Below, piece after piece: positions 22,703-31,443 of a DNA stretch of 64,000 nt (the first letter of the stretch is position 1; each line of letters starts with the position of its first letter). This DNA comes from Shewanella baltica (GTDB taxonomy: Bacteria > Pseudomonadota > Gammaproteobacteria > Enterobacterales > Shewanellaceae): positions 4,898,001 to 4,962,000 of the forward strand of contig NZ_UGYM01000002.1 in NCBI RefSeq assembly GCF_900456975.1. The letters run 5' to 3'. The notes below the pieces were generated by a model, which saw nothing but the letters and a program-made list of their open reading frames with translations, searched no databases and was not told the origin of the DNA. A program made the translations under genes and the position numbers.

Positions 22703-23392
22703 TTATTTGTGACTCATGTCAGTCAAGCGATAGCCGAGTCCCGCTTCTGTCTTGATCAGCTGTTGCTCTGTGCTGTCGTTGAGCTTTTTACGTAATTGAC
22801 TGACCAAGATCCGCAGATAATGACTGTCATCGGTATGGGTTTCGCCCCATATATCCCGCAGCAATTCAGTCTGTTTCACTAACTGACCGGGGTGAGACAT
22901 TAAGGTTTCAATCAGGGCGAATTCCTTTTTAGTTAAGGCGATTTCTTGCTGCTCGAGCCAAAGCTGGTGGGTACTTTTTTGCAGCTTAAGTGCGCCAAAC
23001 TGCAGCACATCACTCAAGGCGGGTTCATCCACTAAGTCGCGGACTAATACTTTAATGCGTGCGATTAACTCTCTGATCCCAAATGGCTTGCTGAGATAAT
23101 CATTGGCGCCTGCTTCCAACAGGCGGATTTTCTCTTCCTCTTGATCGCGGGCGGTTAAGATAAGCACGGGCACTTTGTCATGCTGCCTTAGGGTTTGCAG
23201 CAAGGTGATGCCATCGCCGTCGGGTAAGCCAAGGTCGAGCACTAACACGTGTGGCCGTTGGGCTTGATATTGGGCGAGGGCAGAGGCAATCGAGGCGGCG
23301 CCATGATATTCAAAGCCTTCCGCTTCTAACGATATCCGCATAAAAGTATGAATTTGCGCTTCGTCATCGACAACCAGTACCTTGTAAGCCAT
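22703..23392 (-). CDS. kdpE: KdpE-like OmpR-family response regulator
   Basis: A 229-residue regulator. The receiver domain (1-118) has the acidic pair VVDDE, phosphoacceptor Asp53 in VLDLGLP and Lys in YLSKPF. A winged-helix DNA-binding domain (about 130-225) follows, with LTKKEFALIETLMSHPGQLV and HYLRILVSQLRKKL. Its pattern is closest to KdpE. No kdpFABC genes are present; the genes downstream are ktrA and ktrB, so K+ uptake through KtrAB is the likely target. It begins right at the kinase stop (TAA then ATG). Confidence 0.86.
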   Translation of the reverse strand: MAYKVLVVDDEAQIHTFMRISLEAEGFEYHGAASIASALAQYQAQRPHVLVLDLGLPDGDGITLLQTLRQHDKVPVLILTARDQEEEKIRLLEAGANDYLSKPFGIRELIARIKVLVRDLVDEPALSDVLQFGALKLQKSTHQLWLEQQEIALTKKEFALIETLMSHPGQLVKQTELLRDIWGETHTDDSHYLRILVSQLRKKLNDSTEQQLIKTEAGLGYRLTDMSHK

Positions 23393-24439
23393 TTATTGCT
23401 CTCCCTTTTTAATCGGCAAAGCGATACGAATAAGGCTGCCCTTAGCCACAAGTTCGGCGCTGATCTGGCCGCCATGGGCGGTAATAATGCCTTTAGCAAC
23501 GGCAAGCCCAAGGCCTGCGCCGCCATCGGTGGAGGGATGCTGGCGATAAAAGAGTTCAAAAATAGCCTGCGCTTCTGCGGGGGCAATGCCTACGCCCTCA
23601 TCTTGAATATCTAACCGCAGCATATCGCCCTGCTGGTAAGCCTTTACTGTGACGGGTTTATCTAAGGGCGAATAGCGCAGCGCATTATCCAGCACATTAA
23701 AAATGGCCTGTTCAATCAAAGAGCTGCTGATCATCAGCGGCGGCAGTTCGGCCTCGCTGTCGATAACAATTCGCGGCTGCGCGGCGGGAAAGCGGCCGAT
23801 AGCTTGGTGCAACACATTCATCATGGCGTCTTCACTCAGGCTGAACTTGAGTGCACCGTGTTGTAACTTAGTCGCCTGTAACAGGTTTTCGATATATTGA
23901 TGCAGACGATGACTCTCGGCTGCCGCGCTATCAATCAGCTCAGTCTTTTGCGACGCACTGAGCTTAGGCATGTATTCCTTCAATGTCGTCAGGGTGCCTA
24001 TTATGGTTGAGAGCGGGGTGCGTAAGTCATGGGAAACTGACAATAAGATGCTGTTGCGTAACTGAGCCTGTTCGAGTGCTGCTTGTTGGCGGCGATAAAG
24101 TTCGGCTAATTTGCTGGTGGTCAGGGCGACAAGTAAAAACACAGTTAGATTGAGAATGTCCTCAAGATTGAACATCTGTAGCGAATAGCGCGGCGTGGTA
24201 AACAGAAAATTAAAGCTGGTCGCCTCAAACACAGCTGCAAAATAGGCAAAGTTAGCGTTGCATTGCAGGGCCACTGCGACCACGGCTAATTGTAAAATCA
24301 GCAGCACGGCTATGGTGGAGCCAGCAAAATAATCGATAAAAGCACTGCTAAAAATCGCAATCACCAGCACTGTGCCGGTAAAAAATGTTGGGTGCGAACG
24401 CCAGTATTGGGTCATGGGAGCCGCTATGGATGAAGTCAT
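23393..24439 (-). CDS. Short KdpD-like sensor histidine kinase
   Basis: A 348-residue inner-membrane kinase that corresponds only to the C-terminal half of KdpD. It has the membrane DUF4118 region (about 15-110, several hydrophobic segments), HisKA with phosphorylated His137 in LLSVSHDLRTPLSTIIG, and a HATPase with NVLDNALRYSPLDKP and GLGLAVAKGI. The large N-terminal KdpD/UspA sensor domains of E. coli KdpD (about 400 residues) are missing, and the upstream 270 bases do not encode them. It heads the operon with kdpE-like, ktrA and ktrB. K+ or turgor sensing is inferred from context. Confidence 0.87.
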   Translation of the reverse strand: MTSSIAAPMTQYWRSHPTFFTGTVLVIAIFSSAFIDYFAGSTIAVLLILQLAVVAVALQCNANFAYFAAVFEATSFNFLFTTPRYSLQMFNLEDILNLTVFLLVALTTSKLAELYRRQQAALEQAQLRNSILLSVSHDLRTPLSTIIGTLTTLKEYMPKLSASQKTELIDSAAAESHRLHQYIENLLQATKLQHGALKFSLSEDAMMNVLHQAIGRFPAAQPRIVIDSEAELPPLMISSSLIEQAIFNVLDNALRYSPLDKPVTVKAYQQGDMLRLDIQDEGVGIAPAEAQAIFELFYRQHPSTDGGAGLGLAVAKGIITAHGGQISAELVAKGSLIRIALPIKKGEQ

Positions 24440-24600
24440 GGATAGAAAGACGCATATAAAGAAAGTGTCTGTACTCTAGCAAAGCCATTTTAAGATAGCG
24501 CGTAAAAAATCCGTAAAATTTATAGCCCTGTGAGTGGCTTAGCGTGCAGTTTACTCGGGCTGTTCTCGCGCACTTATATCAAGCTGCGAGCTAATAATCA

Positions 24601-24630
24601 GGCTTACCCCATAGACTCATGGGGTAAGCC
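24601..24630 (-). terminator. Hairpin after the pirin gene
   Basis: The perfect 10-bp arms ggcttacccc and ggggtaagcc enclose a 10-base loop. It lies 82 bases beyond the pirin stop and ahead of the kdpD-like gene on the minus strand. It lacks a clear T-run, so it may be a weak terminator or an RNA-stabilising hairpin. Confidence 0.5.
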
Positions 24631-24711
24631 ATTCTAGGCGTGGGTCGTTATCGGATTGACGCTAATGGGCTAGCTATCAAGTATTTGCCCATCGATTTAT
24701 CTGCCTAAAGA

Positions 24712-25635
24712 TCACCAAGGTATCGGCGGTGGCACTAAGCGCTTGCCGTCATAGCCGGGCACAGTATCAAAGCGTGGAGATTTGGCTTCCCAATCGGCTT
24801 GAGCCTTAGCAATTTCGTCTTTGCTGTGGCCGACAAAGTTCCACCAAATACTGACAGGGTCGGCCAGTGGTGCGCCGCCGATTAGCAATATGCGGCAACC
24901 CGCGTCGAGTTCGACCGTGACGCTTTCGCGTAACATCCCCAGATAGGCGAGATCGTTGTTGTTGAAGCTTTGGTCATCGATACGGAAAAAGCCTTCGAGT
25001 GGCATGAGGGCATATTCAAAACTCGGGTCGAGAGTCAGAGTAAGCTCAGTGTTTTCGGCGGCAAACAAATCCATCGCCACTATCGGCGAGAAGTGCAATG
25101 TGGGCGCCTGTTGATGCTGCCAACTGCCAATCAGTAGGGTGAAATCAACGCCCGCATCGTGCCACGTCGGGAGTTCGGGATAGTGATCGAATCTCGGCGC
25201 TGTATCTTTATGCTCAAGCGGCAGGGCAATCCACAGCTGCGCCGCGTGCATAGTGCTATGGCCAGCGACGGATTCTTCGGTGTGGGCGATACCGTGTCCG
25301 GCGGTCATCAAGTTAACTTGTTTAGGGCGGATCACTTGGGCGCTGCCGAGACTGTCCTTGTGCATGATTTCGCCTTCGAGCATCCAAGTAAAAGTTTGCA
25401 GCCCAATGTGCGGATGCTGGCCAACGTTTAGCTCAGGGCCGTCGGTGACTGGGCCAATATGGTCGAGGAAACACCAAGGGCCGATAAGACGACGCTCTTT
25501 TTGTGGGATCGCCCGTGCGACGGGAATGCCGCCGACATCACTGATTTTTGGGGAAATTCGTTGAACTTGAATGCGGCCATTTTCAATAGGGCATTCCTTA
25601 GGGCCACCATAAAACTGTGCTTGAACTTCACTCAT
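24712..25635 (-). CDS. Pirin family protein
   Basis: A 307-residue bicupin protein. The first cupin carries metal-ligand residues in GQHPHIGLQTFTWMLEGE and in NLMTAGHGIAHTEES, the signature of pirins. The C-terminal half holds the second cupin (FFRIDDQSFNNNDLAYLG and CRILLIGGAPLADPV). Some pirins degrade quercetin and others act as redox or regulatory proteins; nothing here decides which. It stands alone, with 524 bases of apparently empty DNA upstream. Confidence 0.92.
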   Translation of the reverse strand: MSEVQAQFYGGPKECPIENGRIQVQRISPKISDVGGIPVARAIPQKERRLIGPWCFLDHIGPVTDGPELNVGQHPHIGLQTFTWMLEGEIMHKDSLGSAQVIRPKQVNLMTAGHGIAHTEESVAGHSTMHAAQLWIALPLEHKDTAPRFDHYPELPTWHDAGVDFTLLIGSWQHQQAPTLHFSPIVAMDLFAAENTELTLTLDPSFEYALMPLEGFFRIDDQSFNNNDLAYLGMLRESVTVELDAGCRILLIGGAPLADPVSIWWNFVGHSKDEIAKAQADWEAKSPRFDTVPGYDGKRLVPPPIPW

Positions 25636-26160
25636 GTTCGCTCCTTATTCCTTTGCGAGGACACACTTAGTTAGTGTTAGTCTGGCATGCTGAACTGGTT
25701 TCAGATCCCATCTTGCATTCGAGCCGAAGGTTTTAGCTTCGGGTATTCCCGTGAATTTTGCAAATCGACGCTGCCATATGGCTGGGTAATTGAGCTGTTA
25801 AAATCGCCCTTCGATAACTTTGTTAACCCAATTCAAACGTGAATATGTGACTGAGCCCGCGTGTATGGGAGTTTTTGCTGTCCTTTACTTTAGCAAGCCT
25901 GTATTTATGTGGGGTATTAGCGTTTGATGTTTTACTCGAGCCGTAATAGCGGACGAGTTCTGGGTTAGTCTCGGTGTTTTTATCCTTCACGCGTTAAGTC
26001 AGATCTGCAAAATCGAGTCTATCTTTTATCGGTACCGGTGTTGGCGGCGACATTGCCAGCCTAAGCCGTAATCAATTCAGCATACTGCTTAACACTAACA
26101 CAGATAGAATTCACATATAGAATTAGGCTGTCACTCAGCGTGATTGATTAAGGGGAAAGC
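25636..26160. other. Intergenic region without a recognised gene
   Basis: This 525-base stretch separates the divergent pirin gene and the ypdA-like kinase gene. I find no credible coding frame, RNA gene or long repeat. A short cgaag/cttcg hairpin lies near 25724-25740. The promoters of both flanking genes must lie here, but no strong -35/-10 pair stands out. Confidence 0.6.
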
Positions 26161-27834
26161 GTGCTCGAAAATCAAATAATGTTACTGGCGGTATTTGAAC
26201 GGGCGGCCTTGATGCTGATGACCTTGTTCTTTTTAACCCGCACTCGACCGTTCCAGCGTTTATTCCAAAAGCGTAATCACACCCCCGCAGAGCTGGTCTC
26301 TGTGGCGGCGATATTTTGCTTATTTGCGGTGTTTAGTACCTATACCGGTATTGAGGTTGAAGGCGCGCTGGTTAACGTGCGGATTATTGCGATTATTTCC
26401 GGTGGAATTTTATTTGGCCCTTGGGTCGGTATTCCTGCGGGCGTGTTGTCGGGGCTGCATAGATATTTGATTGATATGGATGGCGATACTTCTATCCCGT
26501 GTTTAATCGCCAGCATTATTGCCGGTCTAATGGCGACCTGGATTTACTACAAATGCCCCAAATCTAAGTTATGGATTTATGGCATTGTGGCGGGCATGTT
26601 GTGCGAAACACTGACCATGTTGTTGATTTGGCTACTGACAGAGCCGCACCAAGTGGGTGTAGAGATTGTGAGTCACATTGCCTATCCCATGATTGCGGGC
26701 ACTGTGTGCATCGGACTGATTATCAAGCTAGTGCAAGACCTCGACGATGAGAAAGAGCTCATTGCCGCCAAGCAGGCCAAGCTCGCGCTGGATATTGCCA
26801 ACAAAACCTTACCTTTCTTCCGCAAAATTGACCGCCATGCCTTAGAGCAAGTGTGCGGCGTGATCCGTAATGAAATCCATGCTGATGCCGTGGCGATTAC
26901 CGATACTCGCGATGTATTAGCCTATATGGGCGTAGGCAAAGATTACTACGAGGTCGATGGTCATCAAGCGATTAGCGAGATGACTCAAAGGGCGATAGAG
27001 CTAGATCAAAACATTATTAACAACGACTTACGCCAATATCATTTATCGGACTTTCATTCGGTCATCATAATCCCGCTGCGTGAAAACGGCACTGTGAGCG
27101 GCACGTTGAAGATTTATTATCGCAATCACTATCGTATTACCAGCTCGCTGCGGGAAATGGCGGTGGGCTTGTCGCAGCTGATTTCGACTCAGATGGAAGT
27201 GTCGCGTATCGAGCAACTGCAAGAGATGACCCGCAAGGCGGAGTTTACTGCGCTGCAGAGCAAGATTAACCCGCACTTTTTGTTTAATGCCCTCAATGCT
27301 ATTTCTTCACTGATCCGCATTCGGCCGCAACAGGCGCGGGAGTTGATTGCTAATCTGGCCGATTATCTGCGCTATAACCTAGCCAAGGGCGATGAGCTGA
27401 TTGATATCCAAGAGGAAGTCAAACAAGTCCGCGATTATGTGGCGATCGAGCAGGCGCGCTTTGGCGACAAGCTTGAAGTGGTGTTCGATGTCGACGATGT
27501 GCATTTTTGCGTGCCTTGCCTCTTATTGCAGCCGCTGGTGGAAAACGCCATTTTGCATGGCATTCAGCCGCGCAGTGCGCCGGGTAGAGTGACCATAGAA
27601 GTGAAAAAACTCGATTCTGGCATTCGCGTGGCCGTGCGTGACACTGGTTATGGCATCAGCCAAGAGGTGATAGATGGCGTCGCCGCGGGTCGCATAGAAA
27701 GCAGCAGTATTGGGCTAATGAATGTGCACCAGAGGGTGAAGTTATTGTACGGCGAAGGGCTGCAGCTTAAACGGCTGGAGCCGGGGACTGAAGTCAGCTT
27801 TTATTTACCGGAAAATGAGGCGCAAGTATGTTAA
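26161..27834 (+). CDS. ypdA: LytS-type pyruvate-sensing histidine kinase (YpdA/PyrS-like)
   Basis: A 557-residue sensor kinase. Five or six membrane segments (about 1-200) form the 5TM-LYT sensor domain, with [24 protein letters not shown] domain (about 225-345) and a LytS-type kinase follow, with the phosphorylated His in [17 protein letters not shown] and the ATP site in DTGYGIS. Stretches such as [13 protein letters not shown] and [17 protein letters not shown] match E. coli YpdA closely, better than BtsS. It starts at GTG 26161 after AAGGGGAAAG. It overlaps the regulator gene by 7 bases. Confidence 0.88.
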   Translation: MLENQIMLLAVFERAALMLMTLFFLTRTRPFQRLFQKRNHTPAELVSVAAIFCLFAVFSTYTGIEVEGALVNVRIIAIISGGILFGPWVGIPAGVLSGLHRYLIDMDGDTSIPCLIASIIAGLMATWIYYKCPKSKLWIYGIVAGMLCETLTMLLIWLLTEPHQVGVEIVSHIAYPMIAGTVCIGLIIKLVQDLDDEKELIAAKQAKLALDIANKTLPFFRKIDRHALEQVCGVIRNEIHADAVAITDTRDVLAYMGVGKDYYEVDGHQAISEMTQRAIELDQNIINNDLRQYHLSDFHSVIIIPLRENGTVSGTLKIYYRNHYRITSSLREMAVGLSQLISTQMEVSRIEQLQEMTRKAEFTALQSKINPHFLFNALNAISSLIRIRPQQARELIANLADYLRYNLAKGDELIDIQEEVKQVRDYVAIEQARFGDKLEVVFDVDDVHFCVPCLLLQPLVENAILHGIQPRSAPGRVTIEVKKLDSGIRVAVRDTGYGISQEVIDGVAAGRIESSSIGLMNVHQRVKLLYGEGLQLKRLEPGTEVSFYLPENEAQVC

Positions 27835-28559
27835 AAGCCATCATAGTTGAAGATGAATATCTGGCCCGTGAGGAGCTGGAGTATTTAGTAAAGAGCCACA
27901 GTGAGATAGACATAGTGGCAAGCTTTGAGGATGGCTTGGAGGCCTTTAAATATCTGCAGGATCATGAGGTTGATGTGGTGTTTTTGGATATCCAAATTCC
28001 ATCCATCGATGGCCTATTGCTGGCGAAGAATCTGCATAAATCGACCCATCCACCCCATGTGGTGTTTGTGACTGCCTATAAAGAATTTGCGGTAGAAGCG
28101 TTCGAGCTCGAAGCCTTCGATTATATTCTCAAGCCCTACAATGAGCCGCGGATCATCAGCTTATTGCAGAAGATTGAACTGGCGGGGCGACAAGCGCCAA
28201 AGCCGCAACATGAAGCCGCGAGTAATGCGAGTCGTACCGTGAACTTAGTCAAAGGTGAGCGGATTATCGTTACGCCTTGCGAGCAAATCTACTACGCCGA
28301 GGCCGATGAAAAACTGACTTATGTGTATACCCGCACCGACCGTTATGTGATGCAGATGACCATTAGCGAGTTTGTCAGCCGCTTGCCCGCCGAGGGCTTT
28401 TTCCGCTGCCACCGTTCCTATTGCGTCAATATCAACAAGATCCGCGAAATCGTGCCTTGGTTCAATAGTACTTACCTGATCCGCTTGCATGATTTGTCGT
28501 TCGAGGTGCCCGTTAGCCGTAGTAATATTAAGGCTTTTCGACAGCTGATGAGGCTGTAA
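27828..28559 (+). CDS. ypdB: LytTR-family response regulator (YpdB/PyrR-like)
   Basis: A 243-residue regulator. The receiver (1-115) has VEDE and phosphoacceptor Asp54 in [12 protein letters not shown], and the LytTR DNA-binding domain spans about 135-240 with [15 protein letters not shown] near its end. E. coli YpdB activates yhjX in response to pyruvate by binding a pair of direct repeats. Here the next gene is a yhjX-like transporter, and a matching repeat pair sits just after this gene's stop. The 7-base overlap with the kinase gene points to translational coupling. Confidence 0.88.
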   Translation: MLKAIIVEDEYLAREELEYLVKSHSEIDIVASFEDGLEAFKYLQDHEVDVVFLDIQIPSIDGLLLAKNLHKSTHPPHVVFVTAYKEFAVEAFELEAFDYILKPYNEPRIISLLQKIELAGRQAPKPQHEAASNASRTVNLVKGERIIVTPCEQIYYAEADEKLTYVYTRTDRYVMQMTISEFVSRLPAEGFFRCHRSYCVNINKIREIVPWFNSTYLIRLHDLSFEVPVSRSNIKAFRQLMRL

Positions 28560-28560
28560 T

Positions 28561-28591
28561 TGTCATTCATTCCTGCAGATCTGTATTTCAT
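28561..28591 (+). promoter_or_regulatory. Probable YpdB-type direct-repeat operator of the yhjX-like gene
   Basis: tgtcattcat (28561-28570) and tgtatttcat (28582-28591) are separated by exactly 11 bases. As I recall it, the E. coli YpdB site is GGCATTTCAT-N11-GGCATTTCAT; the two halves match 6 and 8 of 10 positions and the spacing is identical. A -10-like TATAGT lies at 28625-28630, ahead of the transporter start at 28667. Confidence 0.62.
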
Positions 28592-28666
28592 GCCTTAATT
28601 GATCGGCGCGAATGGCATCTCTCTTATAGTGGACTCAATTCCTGATCCCCTAAAGCGAGATGCATC

Positions 28667-29911
28667 ATGACTAAAGAGATGAACCGTACTCGGTACCTGA
28701 CCTTAGTTGGTACTATTATCACCCAGTTTGCACTCGGCTCAGTTTACACTTGGAGCCTGTTCAATGCGCAGTTGGCCGCGAAGCTCGACGAGCCAGTCAG
28801 CCAAGTGGCGTTTGTATTTGGTTTGCTGAGTTTGTCTTTGGCCGTGGCTTCTTCCATGGCGGGCAAATTACAGGAACGCTTCGGCGTGCGTAATGTCACC
28901 TTAGGCGCAGGCCTATTACTCGGGCTCGGATTCTTACTCACAGCCCAAGCCAGTAACTTGATGATGCTTTACCTGTGTGCTGGGATTTTAGTGGGCTTTG
29001 CCGATGGCACTGGCTACTTAATGACTTTATCTAACTGCGTGAAGTGGTTCCCCGAACGCAAAGGGCTGATTTCGGCGTTAGCGATTGGCGCTTATGGTCT
29101 AGGCAGCCTTGGATTTAAGTACATCAATGTGCTGTTACTCGAAAATACTGGCCTTGAAACCACCTTCCAACTGTGGGGTTTAATCGCCATGGCGCTGGTG
29201 TTATGTGGCGGCATGTTGATGAAAGATGCGCCTGCACAATCAGCCGCAAGTCAGCAAGCCGAAAGCCGCGACTTCACCCTCGCAGAAGCCATGCGTAAGC
29301 CGCAATATTGGATGTTGGCGCTGATGTTCCTGTCGGCCTGTATGAGTGGTTTGTATGTGATTGGTGTAGCGAAAGATATCGGCGAGAAGATGGTCGACTT
29401 ACCTGTACTGGTCGCCGCCAATGCGGTTGCGGTAATTGCCATGGCGAACCTCAGTGGTCGTTTGGTGCTGGGTATCCTGTCGGACAAAATCCCCCGCATT
29501 CGCGTTATTTCGCTGGCGCAGATCATCACCTTAGTCGGTATGGTGTTACTACTGTTTGTACCTTTGAATGCTAATCTGTTCTTCGTTGCCGTTGCGTGCG
29601 TTGCCTTTAGTTTTGGCGGTACTATCACTGTTTATCCATCATTGGTAAGCGACTTCTTCGGCCTTAATAACCTGACTAAAAACTATGGGGTTATCTACTT
29701 AGGTTTCGGTGTCGGCAGTATTATCGGTTCGATTGTCGCCTCGTTATTTGGTGGCTTTATTGCGACCTTCAACGTGATTTTAGTGCTGCTGGTGGTGGCG
29801 TTAGTGATGTCATTAACCATACGTATGCCAGAGCCTAAAACTCCAGCGTCAGCCAAGAAAGCGACTAAGAGTACACCGCGCTTAGTGAACATGACGGCAG
29901 AATCGGCGTAA
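28667..29911 (+). CDS. yhjX: OFA-family MFS transporter, YhjX-like (probable pyruvate-responsive)
   Basis: A 414-residue inner-membrane protein with 12 predicted membrane segments and a central loop (about 190-205). The N-terminus ITQFALGSVYTWSLFN is the oxalate/formate antiporter-family signature. E. coli YhjX, the main target of YpdA/YpdB, belongs to this family and has been linked to pyruvate transport. The direct neighbourhood with ypdAB and the repeat pair in its promoter argue for the same role here. Substrate and direction are inferred. A terminator follows the gene. Confidence 0.86.
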   Translation: MTKEMNRTRYLTLVGTIITQFALGSVYTWSLFNAQLAAKLDEPVSQVAFVFGLLSLSLAVASSMAGKLQERFGVRNVTLGAGLLLGLGFLLTAQASNLMMLYLCAGILVGFADGTGYLMTLSNCVKWFPERKGLISALAIGAYGLGSLGFKYINVLLLENTGLETTFQLWGLIAMALVLCGGMLMKDAPAQSAASQQAESRDFTLAEAMRKPQYWMLALMFLSACMSGLYVIGVAKDIGEKMVDLPVLVAANAVAVIAMANLSGRLVLGILSDKIPRIRVISLAQIITLVGMVLLLFVPLNANLFFVAVACVAFSFGGTITVYPSLVSDFFGLNNLTKNYGVIYLGFGVGSIIGSIVASLFGGFIATFNVILVLLVVALVMSLTIRMPEPKTPASAKKATKSTPRLVNMTAESA

Positions 29912-29950
29912 GCACAAACACTTAGTCCGCCTTAGCCAAAAGCTAAAACA

Positions 29951-29982
29951 AAAATCCGCAGCTAAATGGTTGCGGATTTTTT
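29951..29982 (+). terminator. Terminator after the yhjX-like gene
   Basis: The arms aaaatccgca and tgcggatttt form a 10-bp stem with a 10-base loop, followed by TT and a further T-rich tract. Confidence 0.88.
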
Positions 29983-30045
29983 GCTTTTTTATCACCTCAA
30001 CAACAGGTAACTTGATAGCCATAAAGCGTTATTCAGGATGTGTTG

Positions 30046-30783
30046 ATGTTAACGGACCCTCTTTTTTGGTTGGTGGCGATACCCGCAGTCTTGATTACGG
30101 GGATTTCTAAATCCGGTTTTGCGGGTGGCGTGGGCGGCTTAACTGTCCCGCTATTGGCGCTGGCCATTAGCCCTACCACCGCGGCGGCGCTTATGTTACC
30201 GCTGCTGATTTATATGGATTTTTTAAGCGTGCGTTCTTGGTGGGGGCAACATAATCCGCGTCATTTATGGATATTACTGCCCGCGGCGATAGTGGGTATT
30301 TTTATCGCTTATCTGTTGTTTGATAGGTTGAATGAAGAATATCTACGGGCGATTTTAGGTTGTGTGTCCCTTGGTTTTGGTTTGTATGGTTTGATTCTGG
30401 GGGATAAAACCCAAGCATCACCTTCACCTCTAGTAGGACGCTTGTGTGGCTTAACAGCAGGATTTACTAGCTTTGTTGCCCATGCGGGCGGGCCGCCACT
30501 CAACGCTTATTTGTTGCCGCTGCGTTTGGCTAAGGCAGAATTTTTAGCCACGGCGGTGGTATTTTTTGCTGTGGTAAATCTGGTCAAGCTTATCCCCTAC
30601 AGTTTGCTTGGGCAGATTAACCAAGAGAATATTTTAGTTTCTCTGTTACTGGTGCCGCTGGCATGGCTAGGGGTAAAGCTAGGTTTGTTTATTCAAGATA
30701 AAATTAACGACAGGTTATTTAAACGCATCATCTTGATTTTAATGGTGCTGGTGGGCGTACGTTTATTGTGGACCGCGTTATAG
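30046..30783 (+). CDS. TSUP (TauE/SafE, DUF81) family permease
   Basis: A 245-residue inner-membrane protein with about eight membrane segments. The N-terminal motif GISKSGFAGGVGGLTVPLLAL and the repeated FVAHAGGPPLNAYLLP are the TSUP signature. Family members export sulphite, sulphoacetate or other small anions; the substrate here is unknown. I prefer ATG 30046, because AGGA at 30035-30038 is well spaced for it and too close for the in-frame GTG at 30040. It is a single gene between the yhjX-like gene and a lipoprotein gene. Confidence 0.88.
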   Translation: MLTDPLFWLVAIPAVLITGISKSGFAGGVGGLTVPLLALAISPTTAAALMLPLLIYMDFLSVRSWWGQHNPRHLWILLPAAIVGIFIAYLLFDRLNEEYLRAILGCVSLGFGLYGLILGDKTQASPSPLVGRLCGLTAGFTSFVAHAGGPPLNAYLLPLRLAKAEFLATAVVFFAVVNLVKLIPYSLLGQINQENILVSLLLVPLAWLGVKLGLFIQDKINDRLFKRIILILMVLVGVRLLWTAL

Positions 30784-30919
30784 TTTTAAGCTTTGGGTTA
30801 CATTAGTCTGCTAGAGTGCGCGGGTGTTGGGGCATTTTGATCCCCAGCCGCCCTGAATTTACCTGATAAAAACTCAAAATTACGTTACTGTGAAATCTGC
30901 CTGCAATGAGTTTGAAGCT

Positions 30920-31384
30920 ATGAAACGATTATTGATAGTTATCTTAGCCTTAGGCCTTGGCGCTTGTGCTAGCGCGCCAGAACCTAAGCCTGTGGTAAAG
31001 CAAGTTGAACCCGCCACGGTTTGGAACGATAGCAATATCTCCGAACTGCATTCTGAGTGGCGCGGTGTGCCCTATCGTTTAGGCGGTGGCACTAAGCGGG
31101 GCATAGATTGCTCGGCCTTTGTGTCGGTCGCCTATCAGAAGATGTTGGGTATGACGCTGCCGCGCACGGTTGAAGAACAACAAGCCCTAGGCAAACCTGT
31201 GCCGAGAAATCAACTGCGCAAGGGCGACTTAGTATTTTTCAAGACAGGTTGGAGCACGCACCATGTCGGCATTTATGTGGGAGACGATAATTTTCTCCAT
31301 GTTTCCACTAGCCAAGGGGTGAAGATTTCGAGCCTGCATAACAGCTATTGGGCGTCTAAGTATTGGAATGCACGGCGAATTTAG
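30920..31384 (+). CDS. NlpC/P60-family lipoprotein (cell-wall endopeptidase)
   Basis: A 154-residue lipoprotein. The signal peptide MKRLLIVILALGLGAC ends in a lipobox with Cys16; Ala-Ser follows, so outer-membrane sorting is likely. The NlpC/P60 domain (about 45-154) carries Cys64 in GIDCSAF, His115 in STHHVGIYVG and His127 in FLHVS as the catalytic triad. Related enzymes cut peptidoglycan stem peptides. I use ATG 30920 because the signal peptide begins there; an upstream frame from 30890 would bury it. Confidence 0.92.
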   Translation: MKRLLIVILALGLGACASAPEPKPVVKQVEPATVWNDSNISELHSEWRGVPYRLGGGTKRGIDCSAFVSVAYQKMLGMTLPRTVEEQQALGKPVPRNQLRKGDLVFFKTGWSTHHVGIYVGDDNFLHVSTSQGVKISSLHNSYWASKYWNARRI

Positions 31385-31443
31385 CACATCTTCTTTATGC
31401 ACTTTCTTTTATGCACTTGGGCTGATGAGTTAGCGGAGACAAT

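Noticed and set aside
26161..28559. BtsS/BtsR (YehU/YehT) identity for the LytS/LytTR pair
   Set aside because: The sequence blocks match YpdA/YpdB better, and the adjacent OFA-type transporter is the known YpdB target family; BtsR acts on a CstA-type carrier that is not here.
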